From positions 1 to 6,537 of the forward strand of contig JAJQET010000149.1 in the NCBI GenBank assembly GCA_021201515.1: 6,537 bases of DNA, written 5' to 3'. Positions 1 through 5,995 of the stretch are shown here, piece after piece (the stretch's first letter is position 1; every line of letters begins with the position of its first letter). The notes below the pieces were generated by a model. The model saw only the letters and a program-made list of their open reading frames with translations, was not told where the DNA came from and searched no databases. This stretch comes from Clostridiales bacterium. Lineage in GTDB: Bacteria; Bacillota; Clostridia; Oscillospirales; Oscillospiraceae. Position numbers and translations under genes: made by a program.

Positions 1-1112
1 ACCCTGCTCTGGCCGTCATGGAGGCTCAGGCTGCCGTCCTCGTGCTTTTCCACGGTGACCAGTGTGACCTTGCCGGTGTCGATCTCCGGCTCCTCATCCA
101 TGACGGCGAAGATGCGCTCGGCGCCGGCCAGGGCGGAGAGGACGTTGTTCATCTGCATGGTGATCTGGTTCAGGGGCTGAGACAGCTGCTTGGAGTAGGT
201 CAGGTAGGTGACCAGGCCGCCGATGTCGAAGCCGCCGATGATGCTCAGCGCGCCGCCAACCGCAGCGGTGATGGCATAGCCGATGTTGGAGATGTTGCCG
301 GAGATGGGGCCCATGGCGTTGGAGTAGAAGGTGGCACGGGAGGCCGCCTGGCGGTAGTTCTCGTTCAGTTCGCGGAAGTCGCTGATCGCCTGGTCCTCAT
401 GGGTGAATGCCTTGACCACCATCATGCCGGACATCATATCCTGGATGTTGCCGTTTAATGCGCCCAAGGCGGCCTGCTGCTCCCGGTAGTAGGCGCGGCT
501 CCTGCCGCCCACGATTTTGATGACCAGCACCACCGCCACCAGCATGACGATAGAGATGAGGAACAGGATGGGGCTCAGATAGATCATCATCACCACCGTG
601 GAGATGAAGGTGATGCCGGCGGACAGCATCTGGACGATGGACTGCTCCAGGGCCATCTGCACGTTGTCCGCGTCGTTGGTGAAGCGGCTCATCAGCTCAC
701 CGTGGGTGTGTTGGTCAAAGAACCGCAGGGGCAGGGTCTGCATATGGTCGAACAGCTCTTTCCGCAGGGTGTTGCAGCTCCGCTGGGCCAGCTGGGCCAT
801 CAGGTTGGCCTGGCCGTAGGAGCAGGCCGCCGCCACAACGTATACCAACAGCAGCTGCAACACGCTGGTCAGCAGGCCGGGCAGCTCGGAGACGCCGTTG
901 GCCGCTGCGTCGGTCAGGTTGTTGATAATGGGGCGCATCATATAGGTGGCCGCCACGCTGCACAGGGAGGACAGCACCACCATCAGCAGGGCGGAAATCA
1001 GCATCACAGGCCGCTTCAACATGTAGCTTAACAGCCGGGTGATAGTGGCCATCATGTTCTTGGGCCGCTGGGGATTGGGGTTATTTCTTCTTCCGGGTCC
1101 GTTATTAGCCAT
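1..1112 (-). CDS. ABC exporter half-transporter, transmembrane domain only (partial at window edge)
   Basis: The gene reads leftward from ATG at 1112 and stays open to base 1, giving 370 residues without a stop. The start is supported by an AAGGAGG-type ribosome binding site just upstream (about 1119-1127). It overlaps the stop codon of the upstream ABC gene by 8 bp, so the two are probably translationally coupled. After a charged, Asn/Pro-rich N-terminus (residues 1-30) come about six hydrophobic segments, roughly 36-58, 79-99, 156-178, 180-199, 268-292 and one starting near 297. The cytoplasmic loops are typical of type IV ABC exporters: 'LPLRFFDQHTHGELMSRFTNDADNV' lies at 127-151 and an 'FTHEDQAI' loop near 236. 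The visible part ends in an extended linker (about 340-370) before the nucleotide-binding domain, so Walker A, Walker B and the signature motif are outside the window. It is probably the membrane partner of the 582-aa protein encoded upstream, and by inference the subunit with the intact catalytic site. The substrate is unknown; multidrug or peptide export is likely. Confidence 0.9.
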   Translation of the reverse strand, partial: MANNGPGRRNNPNPQRPKNMMATITRLLSYMLKRPVMLISALLMVVLSSLCSVAATYMMRPIINNLTDAAANGVSELPGLLTSVLQLLLVYVVAAACSYGQANLMAQLAQRSCNTLRKELFDHMQTLPLRFFDQHTHGELMSRFTNDADNVQMALEQSIVQMLSAGITFISTVVMMIYLSPILFLISIVMLVAVVLVIKIVGGRSRAYYREQQAALGALNGNIQDMMSGMMVVKAFTHEDQAISDFRELNENYRQAASRATFYSNAMGPISGNISNIGYAITAAVGGALSIIGGFDIGGLVTYLTYSKQLSQPLNQITMQMNNVLSALAGAERIFAVMDEEPEIDTGKVTLVTVEKHEDGSLSLHDGQSR

Positions 1113-2853
1113 GATCGACCCCTCCTTCCAGCTGAGAATGATAGATCTCCTGATAGATCTTGTTGCAGCGCATCAGTTCCTCATGGTTGCCGACGCCTGC
1201 GATGGTGCCCTCGTCCAGCACGATGATCTGATCCGCGTTCCGGACGGAGGAGATACGCTGGGCGATCAGGATGACGGTGGTGTTCTTCAGGTTGTGGTAG
1301 AAGCTCTCACGGATGAGGGCCTCAGTGGCGGAGTCTACGGCGGAGGTGGAGTCGTCCAGAATCAGCACAGAGGGTTTCCGGAGCATGGCCCGGGCGATGC
1401 ACAGCCGCTGCTTCTGTCCGCCGGAGACGTTGACGCCGCCCTGGCTCAGGTGGGTGTCAAAGCCGTAGGGGAAGGACGTGATAAAGTCGTAGGCCTGGGC
1501 ATCCTTGGCCGCCTGAATCATCTCCTCCTCGGTGGCGTTGGGGTCGCCCCACAGCAGGTTCTCCCGGATGGTGCCGGAGAACAGCACGTTGTTTTGCAGC
1601 ACCATGCCGATGCGGCCCCGAAGCTCCTCCAGAGGGTAGTCCTTCACGTTCACGTCGTCCAGCAGCACCTCGCCGCCGGTGGCGTCATAGAATCGGGGAA
1701 TCAGGTTCACCAGGGAGCTCTTGCCCACGCCGGTGCCGCCGACGATGGCCACGATCTGGCCCGGCTGGGCCACAAAGTCCAGATTAGTCAGAACGTCGTC
1801 GCCGCTGCCGGTTTTGGTGTACTTAAAGGCCACGTTGCGGAACTCCACCTTGCCGGCGGACTGGGGCAGCTGCTCGTGGGTCAGGGGGCCGTCCTCGATG
1901 TCCGGCTCGGTGTCAATGACTTCAAAAATACGGTCGGAGCAGGCCTGGGCGCGGCTGTATTGCAGCAGCGTCATGGCCACCATCATGACCCCCATCAGCA
2001 CCATCATGATATAGTTCAGCAGGCTGGACAGCTGGCCGATGGGCAGCTCGCCCCCCAGCACCAGCAGGCCGCCGTTGTACAGAATCAGCACCGTGGCGGT
2101 GGAGACGCAGAGCATCATGATGGGATTCAGGGATACGATGCGCAGCACGGCCTTTAAGCCGGCGCTGGTGTAGTCATCGTTGGCAGTGCGGAATTTTTCC
2201 TTCTCAAAGTCGGCCCGGACGTAGCTCTTCACCACACGGATACCCACCAGGTTCTCCTGCACCTTCTCATTCAGGGCGTCGATTTTGGCCTGCATGGCCC
2301 GGAACAGGCTGTGGCACTTGGTCATGATGAAGCCCACCGCAACGCCCAGAATGGGCAGGATGATGAGCAGGATGAGGGCCAGCCGCCACTCGATGGTGAA
2401 GGACACGATGAGGGCCACCACCATCATCATCAGCGAGCGCACCAGCATCCGCAACGCCATGGCCACGGTGTTCTGGATGTTGGTGATGTCGTTGGTCATA
2501 CGGGTGATCAGCGAGGAGGAGGAGAAGTGGTCAATGTCCGCAAAGGAGAATTTGCTGACCTGGTCAAACTCCGCGCTGCGGAGATTTGCCCCCAAACCGA
2601 TGGAGGCCTCCGCAGCGAACTTCGCGCTGAGGGTGCCGCAGGTCATGGAGATGCAGGCCACCAGCAGCATCAGCGCACCCATGCGGAGGATAACCCCCAT
2701 GTCGCTGTTGGCAATGCCCACGTCAATAATCTGCGCCATCAGCAGAGGCAGAATCAGCTCGCAGATGGTCTCCACCGTGATGAGGGAGGGCGCCAGCAGC
2801 GCCTGTTTGCCGTATCCCTTAAAATAAGGGATCAGCCGCCTGATCATATTCAT
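1105..2853 (-). CDS. ABC exporter half-transporter with degenerate ATPase site (heterodimeric multidrug-type)
   Basis: This is a complete 582-aa inner-membrane protein of the usual length for a half-size exporter. The transmembrane domain occupies about residues 15-300, with six hydrophobic segments near 17-40, 53-76, 132-152, 156-178, 244-266 and 277-298. The nucleotide-binding domain covers about 335-575. Visible motifs are Walker A G372-S379 (GGTGVGKS), Q-loop Q420, signature VSGGQ at 476-480, Walker B ending D500 and D-loop SAVD at 504-507. Two catalytic residues deviate: D501 stands where the catalytic Glu normally follows Walker B, and Q532 (IAQRISS) replaces the switch-loop His. In known heterodimeric exporters such as TM287/288 and BmrCD, one subunit carries such a degenerate site and the partner carries the working one. 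The adjacent overlapping gene fits as partner. The start at 2853 has an AGGAAAGGAAGG ribosome binding site about 8 nt upstream. The gene lies 88 bp downstream of marR on the same strand and is probably cotranscribed with it. The substrate cannot be told from sequence. Confidence 0.95.
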   Translation of the reverse strand: MNMIRRLIPYFKGYGKQALLAPSLITVETICELILPLLMAQIIDVGIANSDMGVILRMGALMLLVACISMTCGTLSAKFAAEASIGLGANLRSAEFDQVSKFSFADIDHFSSSSLITRMTNDITNIQNTVAMALRMLVRSLMMMVVALIVSFTIEWRLALILLIILPILGVAVGFIMTKCHSLFRAMQAKIDALNEKVQENLVGIRVVKSYVRADFEKEKFRTANDDYTSAGLKAVLRIVSLNPIMMLCVSTATVLILYNGGLLVLGGELPIGQLSSLLNYIMMVLMGVMMVAMTLLQYSRAQACSDRIFEVIDTEPDIEDGPLTHEQLPQSAGKVEFRNVAFKYTKTGSGDDVLTNLDFVAQPGQIVAIVGGTGVGKSSLVNLIPRFYDATGGEVLLDDVNVKDYPLEELRGRIGMVLQNNVLFSGTIRENLLWGDPNATEEEMIQAAKDAQAYDFITSFPYGFDTHLSQGGVNVSGGQKQRLCIARAMLRKPSVLILDDSTSAVDSATEALIRESFYHNLKNTTVILIAQRISSVRNADQIIVLDEGTIAGVGNHEELMRCNKIYQEIYHSQLEGGVDHG

Positions 2854-2941
2854 GAGACGATCCTTCCTTTCCTGGCCCGAACGCTCCCCTTGGCGGCGGG
2901 CCGTAGTTTGTTAAAATCATGCTGTAATTCATCCAGCCGCG

Positions 2942-3445
2942 TCACGCCTCAGGGGCCGGAGGCGCGGGGTCAGGGGGGTCGTGGGCAGAACCCACGCCCC
3001 TGGCGCAGGAGCAGAGCGATTGAGCCTCATGCTCCTGAATCAGGGTAGAAATCTTCTTCATCAGGCGCAGGTATTCCCTGGCGTCCTCTTCGCCCAGGGC
3101 GGTCAGCAGACCTTTCAGGTCGTCGATGGCCTCCTGGTAGCGCTCCGCCGCATAGTCCTTGCCCGCCTCGGTGACCCGGACGATGACCTTGCGGCGGTCC
3201 GTCCCGTCTCTGGTGCGCTCCACATAGGCTTTGCGCTCCAGGCTGTTCAGGATGTTGGTCACCCTGGCGGTGGACAGGTGGAAGCAGTTGCTCAGGGCGG
3301 TGGGGGTGGCAGGCGCGTCCGTGTGGATGAGCTGGAGCAGCATCGCCATCTCCCCCTGGGAGATCTCGTTCATCTTCCGCCGGGGGCCTCGCTGAAACAC
3401 CGTCGTGCAACGGAACAGTTCCCTTGCTATTTCCTCAAATTCCAT
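2942..3445 (-). CDS. MarR-family transcriptional regulator
   Basis: This is a 167-aa cytoplasmic DNA-binding protein, slightly longer than the usual 140-150 aa. It has an N-terminal dimerisation helix (1-20), a winged helix-turn-helix at about 25-90 and C-terminal dimerisation helices at about 98-135. The recognition-helix region is 'LSTARVTNILNSLERK' (57-72). The wing carries the family hallmark R79-D-G-T-D83-R-R85, followed by 'VTEAGK'. I chose ATG 3445 over the upstream in-frame ATG at 3520: a consensus AGGAGGTG lies just ahead of 3445, and the 25 extra codons would run through the promoter. MarR proteins bind operators as dimers and are usually released by small ligands or oxidants. First position in an operon with an ABC exporter pair suggests local control of efflux. 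An odd feature is the C-terminal tail 137-167, which has C145-S-C147 and a Pro/Asp-rich end. Its DNA includes a perfect hairpin (2980-2996, arms CGTGGG/CCCACG). The inducing ligand is unknown. Confidence 0.93.
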   Translation of the reverse strand: MEFEEIARELFRCTTVFQRGPRRKMNEISQGEMAMLLQLIHTDAPATPTALSNCFHLSTARVTNILNSLERKAYVERTRDGTDRRKVIVRVTEAGKDYAAERYQEAIDDLKGLLTALGEEDAREYLRLMKKISTLIQEHEAQSLCSCARGVGSAHDPPDPAPPAPEA

Positions 3446-3450
3446 GGTAT

Positions 3451-3458
3451 CACCTCCT
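3451..3458 (-). promoter_or_regulatory. Ribosome binding site fixing the marR start
   Basis: On the minus strand the sequence AGGAGGTG lies 5 nt ahead of ATG 3445. It is nearly a perfect anti-16S match and decides in favour of the 167-aa form over the longer open frame starting at 3520. Confidence 0.85.
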
Positions 3459-3473
3459 AACACCCTTTTCTTT

Positions 3474-3512
3474 CTACCACTGGTAGTTACTATTATGAGC
3501 GTAGTTTCTACG
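3474..3512. promoter_or_regulatory. Candidate MarR operators overlapping the promoter
   Basis: Three inverted repeats tile the promoter. CTACCA-C-TGGTAG (3474-3486) sits at the presumed transcription start, TAGT-T-ACTA (3484-3492) touches the -10 box, and CGTAG-TTT-CTACG (3500-3512) lies inside the -35/-10 spacer. The last two share the core GTAGTTWCTA as a direct repeat 18 bp apart (3483-3492 and 3501-3510). MarR dimers recognise short palindromes of this size, and a bound dimer here would block RNA polymerase. Autorepression is inferred from position, since no binding data can be read from sequence. Confidence 0.55.
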
Positions 3513-3520
3513 ATTGTCAA
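3492..3520 (-). promoter_or_regulatory. Sigma-A type promoter of the marR-ABC operon
   Basis: Reading leftward there is a perfect -35 box TTGACA (3520-3515), a 17-bp spacer and a -10 box CATAAT (3497-3492) with five of six consensus bases. Transcription would begin near 3485, giving a leader of about 40 nt before the marR ATG. No second strong promoter was seen between marR and the ABC genes, so this one probably serves all three. Confidence 0.8.
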
Positions 3521-3583
3521 TAGGGTGGTTTATGAATTTTCTGTGACAGGGGGCAGGTTTTTGCCGGAACGTGAAACGGGGGC

Positions 3584-3612
3584 TTTTCATTTTGACTTTT
3601 TTCTGGTACAAT
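3584..3612 (+). promoter_or_regulatory. Possible rightward promoter (extended -10) ahead of mutL
   Basis: TACAAT at 3607-3612 (five of six consensus) is preceded by TG one base upstream, forming an extended -10. A weak -35, TTTTCA (3584-3589), lies 17 bp further up. Transcription would start about 300 nt before mutL and run through both palindromic repeats, giving a long structured leader. A promoter closer to mutL is not excluded. Confidence 0.4.
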
Positions 3613-3672
3613 AGAGGGACAATGGTGGGGTATCGACCGCAGTGAAGCATGAGGGCTGACTTTTCCTCTTTC

Positions 3673-3742
3673 TGTAGGGGCGGCCCTTGGCCGCCCTGGG
3701 TAAGCAGGCGGTATTTGCGGGCGGCCGAGGGCCGCCCCTACA
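3673..3742. repeat. Nested palindromic intergenic repeat (REP-like)
   Basis: Two 24-bp arms (3673-3696 and 3719-3742) are inverted copies with one mismatch, separated by 22 bp. Each begins or ends with TGTAGGGG/CCCCTACA. Each arm is also a hairpin by itself: GGCGGCC-CTT-GGCCGCC on the left and its near mirror on the right. The design resembles dispersed palindromic elements common between genes of GC-rich gut Clostridia. Dispersal could not be tested here, but a related shorter copy lies at 3847-3867. There is no T-run, so it is not a classical terminator. Confidence 0.75.
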
Positions 3743-3763
3743 CACGCGTATGCCCCTTGAATC

Positions 3764-3830
3764 CGTTCTGTATAGATATATCTGATAATTACGTTCTGTA
3801 ATGTCTTATTTTCAAATCAAGGACAGAATG
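3764..3830. repeat. AT-rich island with CGTTCTGTA direct repeats
   Basis: CGTTCTGTA occurs at 3764-3772 and again at 3792-3800, 28 bp apart. The 10-bp palindrome AGATATATCT (3774-3783) and the string TGATAATTA lie between them. An inverted near-copy, ACAGAATG, follows at 3823-3830. The stretch is strikingly AT-rich for this genome and sits 90-150 bp before mutL. It could be a regulator site or contain a promoter, but no well-spaced -35/-10 pair was found. Confidence 0.4.
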
Positions 3831-3846
3831 AAGGCCATCCGTGGCC

Positions 3847-3867
3847 GGGCGCACAAAGCGCCCCTAC
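3847..3867. repeat. Second palindromic repeat copy before mutL
   Basis: GGGCGC-ACAAA-GCGCCC (3847-3863) is a perfect 6-bp stem ending in CCCCTAC. It uses the same ends as the 3673-3742 element (GTAGGGGCG on the minus strand), so it appears to be another, shorter member of that family with a different centre. Confidence 0.6.
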
Positions 3868-3874
3868 TGGCTAA

Positions 3875-3898
3875 CGGCGAAAAGCCGCTGGCTGCCAG
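3875..3898 (+). other. Two small hairpins directly before the mutL ribosome binding site
   Basis: CGGC-GAAAA-GCCG (3875-3887) is followed immediately by CTGG-CTG-CCAG (3888-3898). The mutL ribosome binding site starts about 10 nt later and is only moderate (AAGAAGG, 3907-3913, 5 nt from ATG). The hairpins may affect access of the ribosome or may simply be part of the neighbouring repeat. Confidence 0.4.
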
Positions 3899-3918
3899 CC
3901 ACTAGAAAGAAGGTTCCT

Positions 3919-5922
3919 ATGCCTAAAATCCAATGCTTAGACGCCCATATTGCCGACCTCATCGCCGCCGGCGAGGTGGTGGAGCGCCCCGCCAGCGTGG
4001 TGAAGGAGCTGACGGAAAACGGCATCGGCGCCGGCGCGGCCAATGTGACGGTGGAGATCCAGCGGGGCGGCATGAGCTACATCCGGGTGACGGACGACGG
4101 CTGCGGCATCGCCGCCGCCGAGGCGGAGACCGCCTTCCTCCGCCACGCCACCAGTAAAATCCGCACCGAGTACGACCTGGAGGCCATCGGCACCCTGGGG
4201 TTCCGGGGGGAGGCCCTGGCGGCCATCGCCGCCGTCTCCAAGGTGGAGCTGATGACCAAAACCGCTGACGAGCCCTTCGGCACCGCCCTGCTGCTGGACG
4301 GCGGCGTGGTGCGGGAGCGCAGCGAGGTGGGCTGCCCCGACGGCACCACCATGATCGTCCGGGAGCTGTTCTACAACACCCCCGCCCGGCTGAAATTCAT
4401 CAAGCGGGACACGGCGGAGGGGGCGGCGGTGACGGCGGTGGTGCAGCACGCCGCCATGAGCCACCCGGAGGTGGCCTTCCGGCTGATCCGGGAGGGGAAG
4501 CAGGAGCTTTCCACCCCCGGCGACGGCAGCCTGAAAAGCGCGGTCTACGCTGTGCTGGGCCGGGACGTGGCCCTGGGCTTCCTGCCCTGCCAGAGCGAGG
4601 GGGACATCGCCGTGGAGGGCTTCGTCTCCCGGCCGGTGTGCTGCCGGGGCACCAGAGGGTGCCAGCACTTCTTCGTCAACGGCCGGTATGTGAAGAGCCG
4701 CACCATGACGGCGGCCCTGGAGGAGGCCTATCAAAATCAGAAGATGGTGGGCAAATTCCCCTGCTGCGTCCTCCATTTAACCACAAAGCTGAACAGTGTG
4801 GACGTAAACGTGCACCCCACCAAGACGGAAGTGAAATTTTCCAGCGAAAAGGCCCTGTTTGACGCCGTCTACTACGCCGTGAAATCCGCCCTCCAGCGGG
4901 AACAGGGCCATCCGGACGCCCTGCCCGAACAGCCCCCGGCGAAGCCCCGTCCGGAGGACACCGTCACCGGCAGCCAGACCTTCTTCCGAACCATGACGGC
5001 GGAGGAATACCGGAAACTGGGCCTGAACCCCCAGGGAGAGGTCAGTCTCCAGGACAGCGGCAGGCTGTACCAGCCCCGGCAGTCGGAACCGGCGCCGTCC
5101 CCTGTCCGGGCGACGGTGCCCCTGACGGCCCGGCCCGCGGCGGTGCGGCAGGTGTCCCCGGTGGAGCCGGACCTGACGGTGGTGTACGACGAACCGGAGG
5201 ACTTCGACGCCCCGCCCGCGGCGGAACCGGTGAAAAAGCCTTCCCCTCCCATGCAGAAGGCGCAGGAGCCGCCGACACAGGATATGCCTCCGCTTTCCCC
5301 TGCAGAAGGGGAAGTCCCCGCCCCGCCGGAGCCGGAACCGCTGACCCCGGACGCCCCCATGTGGCGGGTGGCCGGCGAGGTGCTGAACACCTACATCATC
5401 GTGGAGCAGGGGGATACGGTGTACCTCATCGACAAACACGCCGCCCACGAACGGATGAACTTCGACCGGCTGAAGGCCAGGGACTACCAGCCCATGCGCC
5501 AAATGCTGCTGACCCCCCTGGTGTACAAGCCGGAGCCGGATGAGTACGCCGCCCTGACGGAGCATCTCCCCCTGCTGGCCCGATTCGGCTTCGAGGCGGA
5601 GGAGTTCGGCGGCGGCACCCTGCTGGTGCGGCAGGTGCCGGACTATCTGGCAGAGGAGGACATCCTCCCCACCCTGGAGGAGCTGGCCCAGCGGCTGCTG
5701 ACCACCGGCACGGCGGACCCCTCCGCCGCCCGGGACGAGCTGCTCCACACCATGGCCTGCAAGAGCGCCATCAAAGGTGGCTGGGTCAGCGGGGAACAGG
5801 AGCTGGAGGTGGTGGCCCAGGCGGTGATGTCCGGGCAGGTGCGGTACTGCCCCCACGGCAGGCCGGTGGCCATCACCATGACGAAGAAGCAAATTGAGAA
5901 GCAGTTTAAGAGGATTACTTGA
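3919..5922 (+). CDS. mutL: DNA mismatch repair protein MutL (endonuclease type)
   Basis: This is a 667-aa cytoplasmic protein that couples mismatch recognition by MutS to strand removal. The N-terminal GHKL ATPase and transducer occupy about 1-330: 'LIAAGEVVERPASVVKE' (14-30), catalytic E30, Mg-binding N34, DDGCG (59-63), GFRGEAL (94-100), FYNTPAR (151-157) and DVNVHPTKTEV (295-305, with lysine K302). A Pro/Glu-rich linker spans about 330-478. The C-terminal dimerisation and nuclease domain (479-667) has D505-KHAAHERMNFD-516, a beta-clamp-type motif QMLLTP (528-533), ACKSAIK (613-619), CPHGRP (644-649) and terminal FKR (663-665). These nuclease motifs are typical of organisms lacking MutH. 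Oddities are G35 and G37 in the N box where Ser/Ala and Asp are expected, and Asp at 516 where the nuclease motif usually ends in Glu. The start is ATG 3919, matching the family N-terminus; the frame's extension to a GTG at 3841 runs through a palindromic repeat. mutS is not in the window. Confidence 0.97.
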   Translation: MPKIQCLDAHIADLIAAGEVVERPASVVKELTENGIGAGAANVTVEIQRGGMSYIRVTDDGCGIAAAEAETAFLRHATSKIRTEYDLEAIGTLGFRGEALAAIAAVSKVELMTKTADEPFGTALLLDGGVVRERSEVGCPDGTTMIVRELFYNTPARLKFIKRDTAEGAAVTAVVQHAAMSHPEVAFRLIREGKQELSTPGDGSLKSAVYAVLGRDVALGFLPCQSEGDIAVEGFVSRPVCCRGTRGCQHFFVNGRYVKSRTMTAALEEAYQNQKMVGKFPCCVLHLTTKLNSVDVNVHPTKTEVKFSSEKALFDAVYYAVKSALQREQGHPDALPEQPPAKPRPEDTVTGSQTFFRTMTAEEYRKLGLNPQGEVSLQDSGRLYQPRQSEPAPSPVRATVPLTARPAAVRQVSPVEPDLTVVYDEPEDFDAPPAAEPVKKPSPPMQKAQEPPTQDMPPLSPAEGEVPAPPEPEPLTPDAPMWRVAGEVLNTYIIVEQGDTVYLIDKHAAHERMNFDRLKARDYQPMRQMLLTPLVYKPEPDEYAALTEHLPLLARFGFEAEEFGGGTLLVRQVPDYLAEEDILPTLEELAQRLLTTGTADPSAARDELLHTMACKSAIKGGWVSGEQELEVVAQAVMSGQVRYCPHGRPVAITMTKKQIEKQFKRIT

Positions 5923-5930
5923 GGGGAGCG

Positions 5931-5965
5931 GTTAGTGGTTAGTGGCTAGTAGCTAGTGGCCAGCG
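5931..5965. repeat. Heptanucleotide tandem repeat (GYTAGTG)
   Basis: Starting 8 bp after the mutL stop, four consecutive 7-bp units fit GYTAGTG with one change (5931-5937, 5938-5944, 5945-5951, 5952-5958). A fifth, degenerate unit, GCCAGCG, follows (5959-5965). The last units resemble, in inverted orientation, the CTAGTGGC...CAGCG sequence just before mutL (about 3886-3905 on the minus strand). The role is unknown; slippage or a dispersed-repeat boundary are possible explanations. Confidence 0.75.
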
Positions 5966-5976
5966 CCTACCCCTCC

Positions 5977-5991
5977 GCCCCCTGCGGGGGC
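5977..5991. other. GC hairpin downstream of mutL
   Basis: GCCCCC-TGC-GGGGGC is a perfect 6-bp, all-GC stem 55 bp after the mutL stop. It lacks a following T-run, so it is not a standard intrinsic terminator, although it could slow polymerase or protect the mRNA end. Confidence 0.5.
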
Positions 5992-5995
5992 ACCT

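Noticed and set aside
18..458. 146-aa plus-strand frame at the left edge
   Set aside because: It is antisense to a continuous ABC transmembrane reading frame (1-1112) that has a recognisable start, ribosome site and loop motifs.
1039..2157. 372-aa open frame on the plus strand
   Set aside because: It lies antisense to the exporter gene with all the ABC motifs, is His/Gly/Val-rich and shows no family motif. It is a shadow of GC-biased codons.
2311..3048. 245-aa plus-strand open frame across the ABC start and marR end
   Set aside because: Low-complexity His/Gln/Gly composition, opposite two well-supported genes and their spacer, and no ribosome binding site was seen.
3446..3520. 25-residue N-terminal extension of MarR from ATG 3520
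   Set aside because: It spans the -10 box, operators and ribosome binding site. The AGGAGGTG site points to ATG 3445.
3673..3742. CRISPR array or intrinsic terminator
   Set aside because: There are only two inverted arms, with no direct repeat-spacer periodicity and no T-run, so it fits a palindromic repeat better.
3841..3918. 26-codon upstream extension of mutL from GTG 3841
   Set aside because: The extension translates a palindromic repeat and hairpins. The family N-terminus (MPKIQxL) begins exactly at ATG 3919.
3937..5892. Long minus-strand open frames (279 and 371 aa) opposite mutL
   Set aside because: The composition is typical of a reverse-strand shadow of a high-GC gene, while mutL motifs run through the plus frame without interruption.
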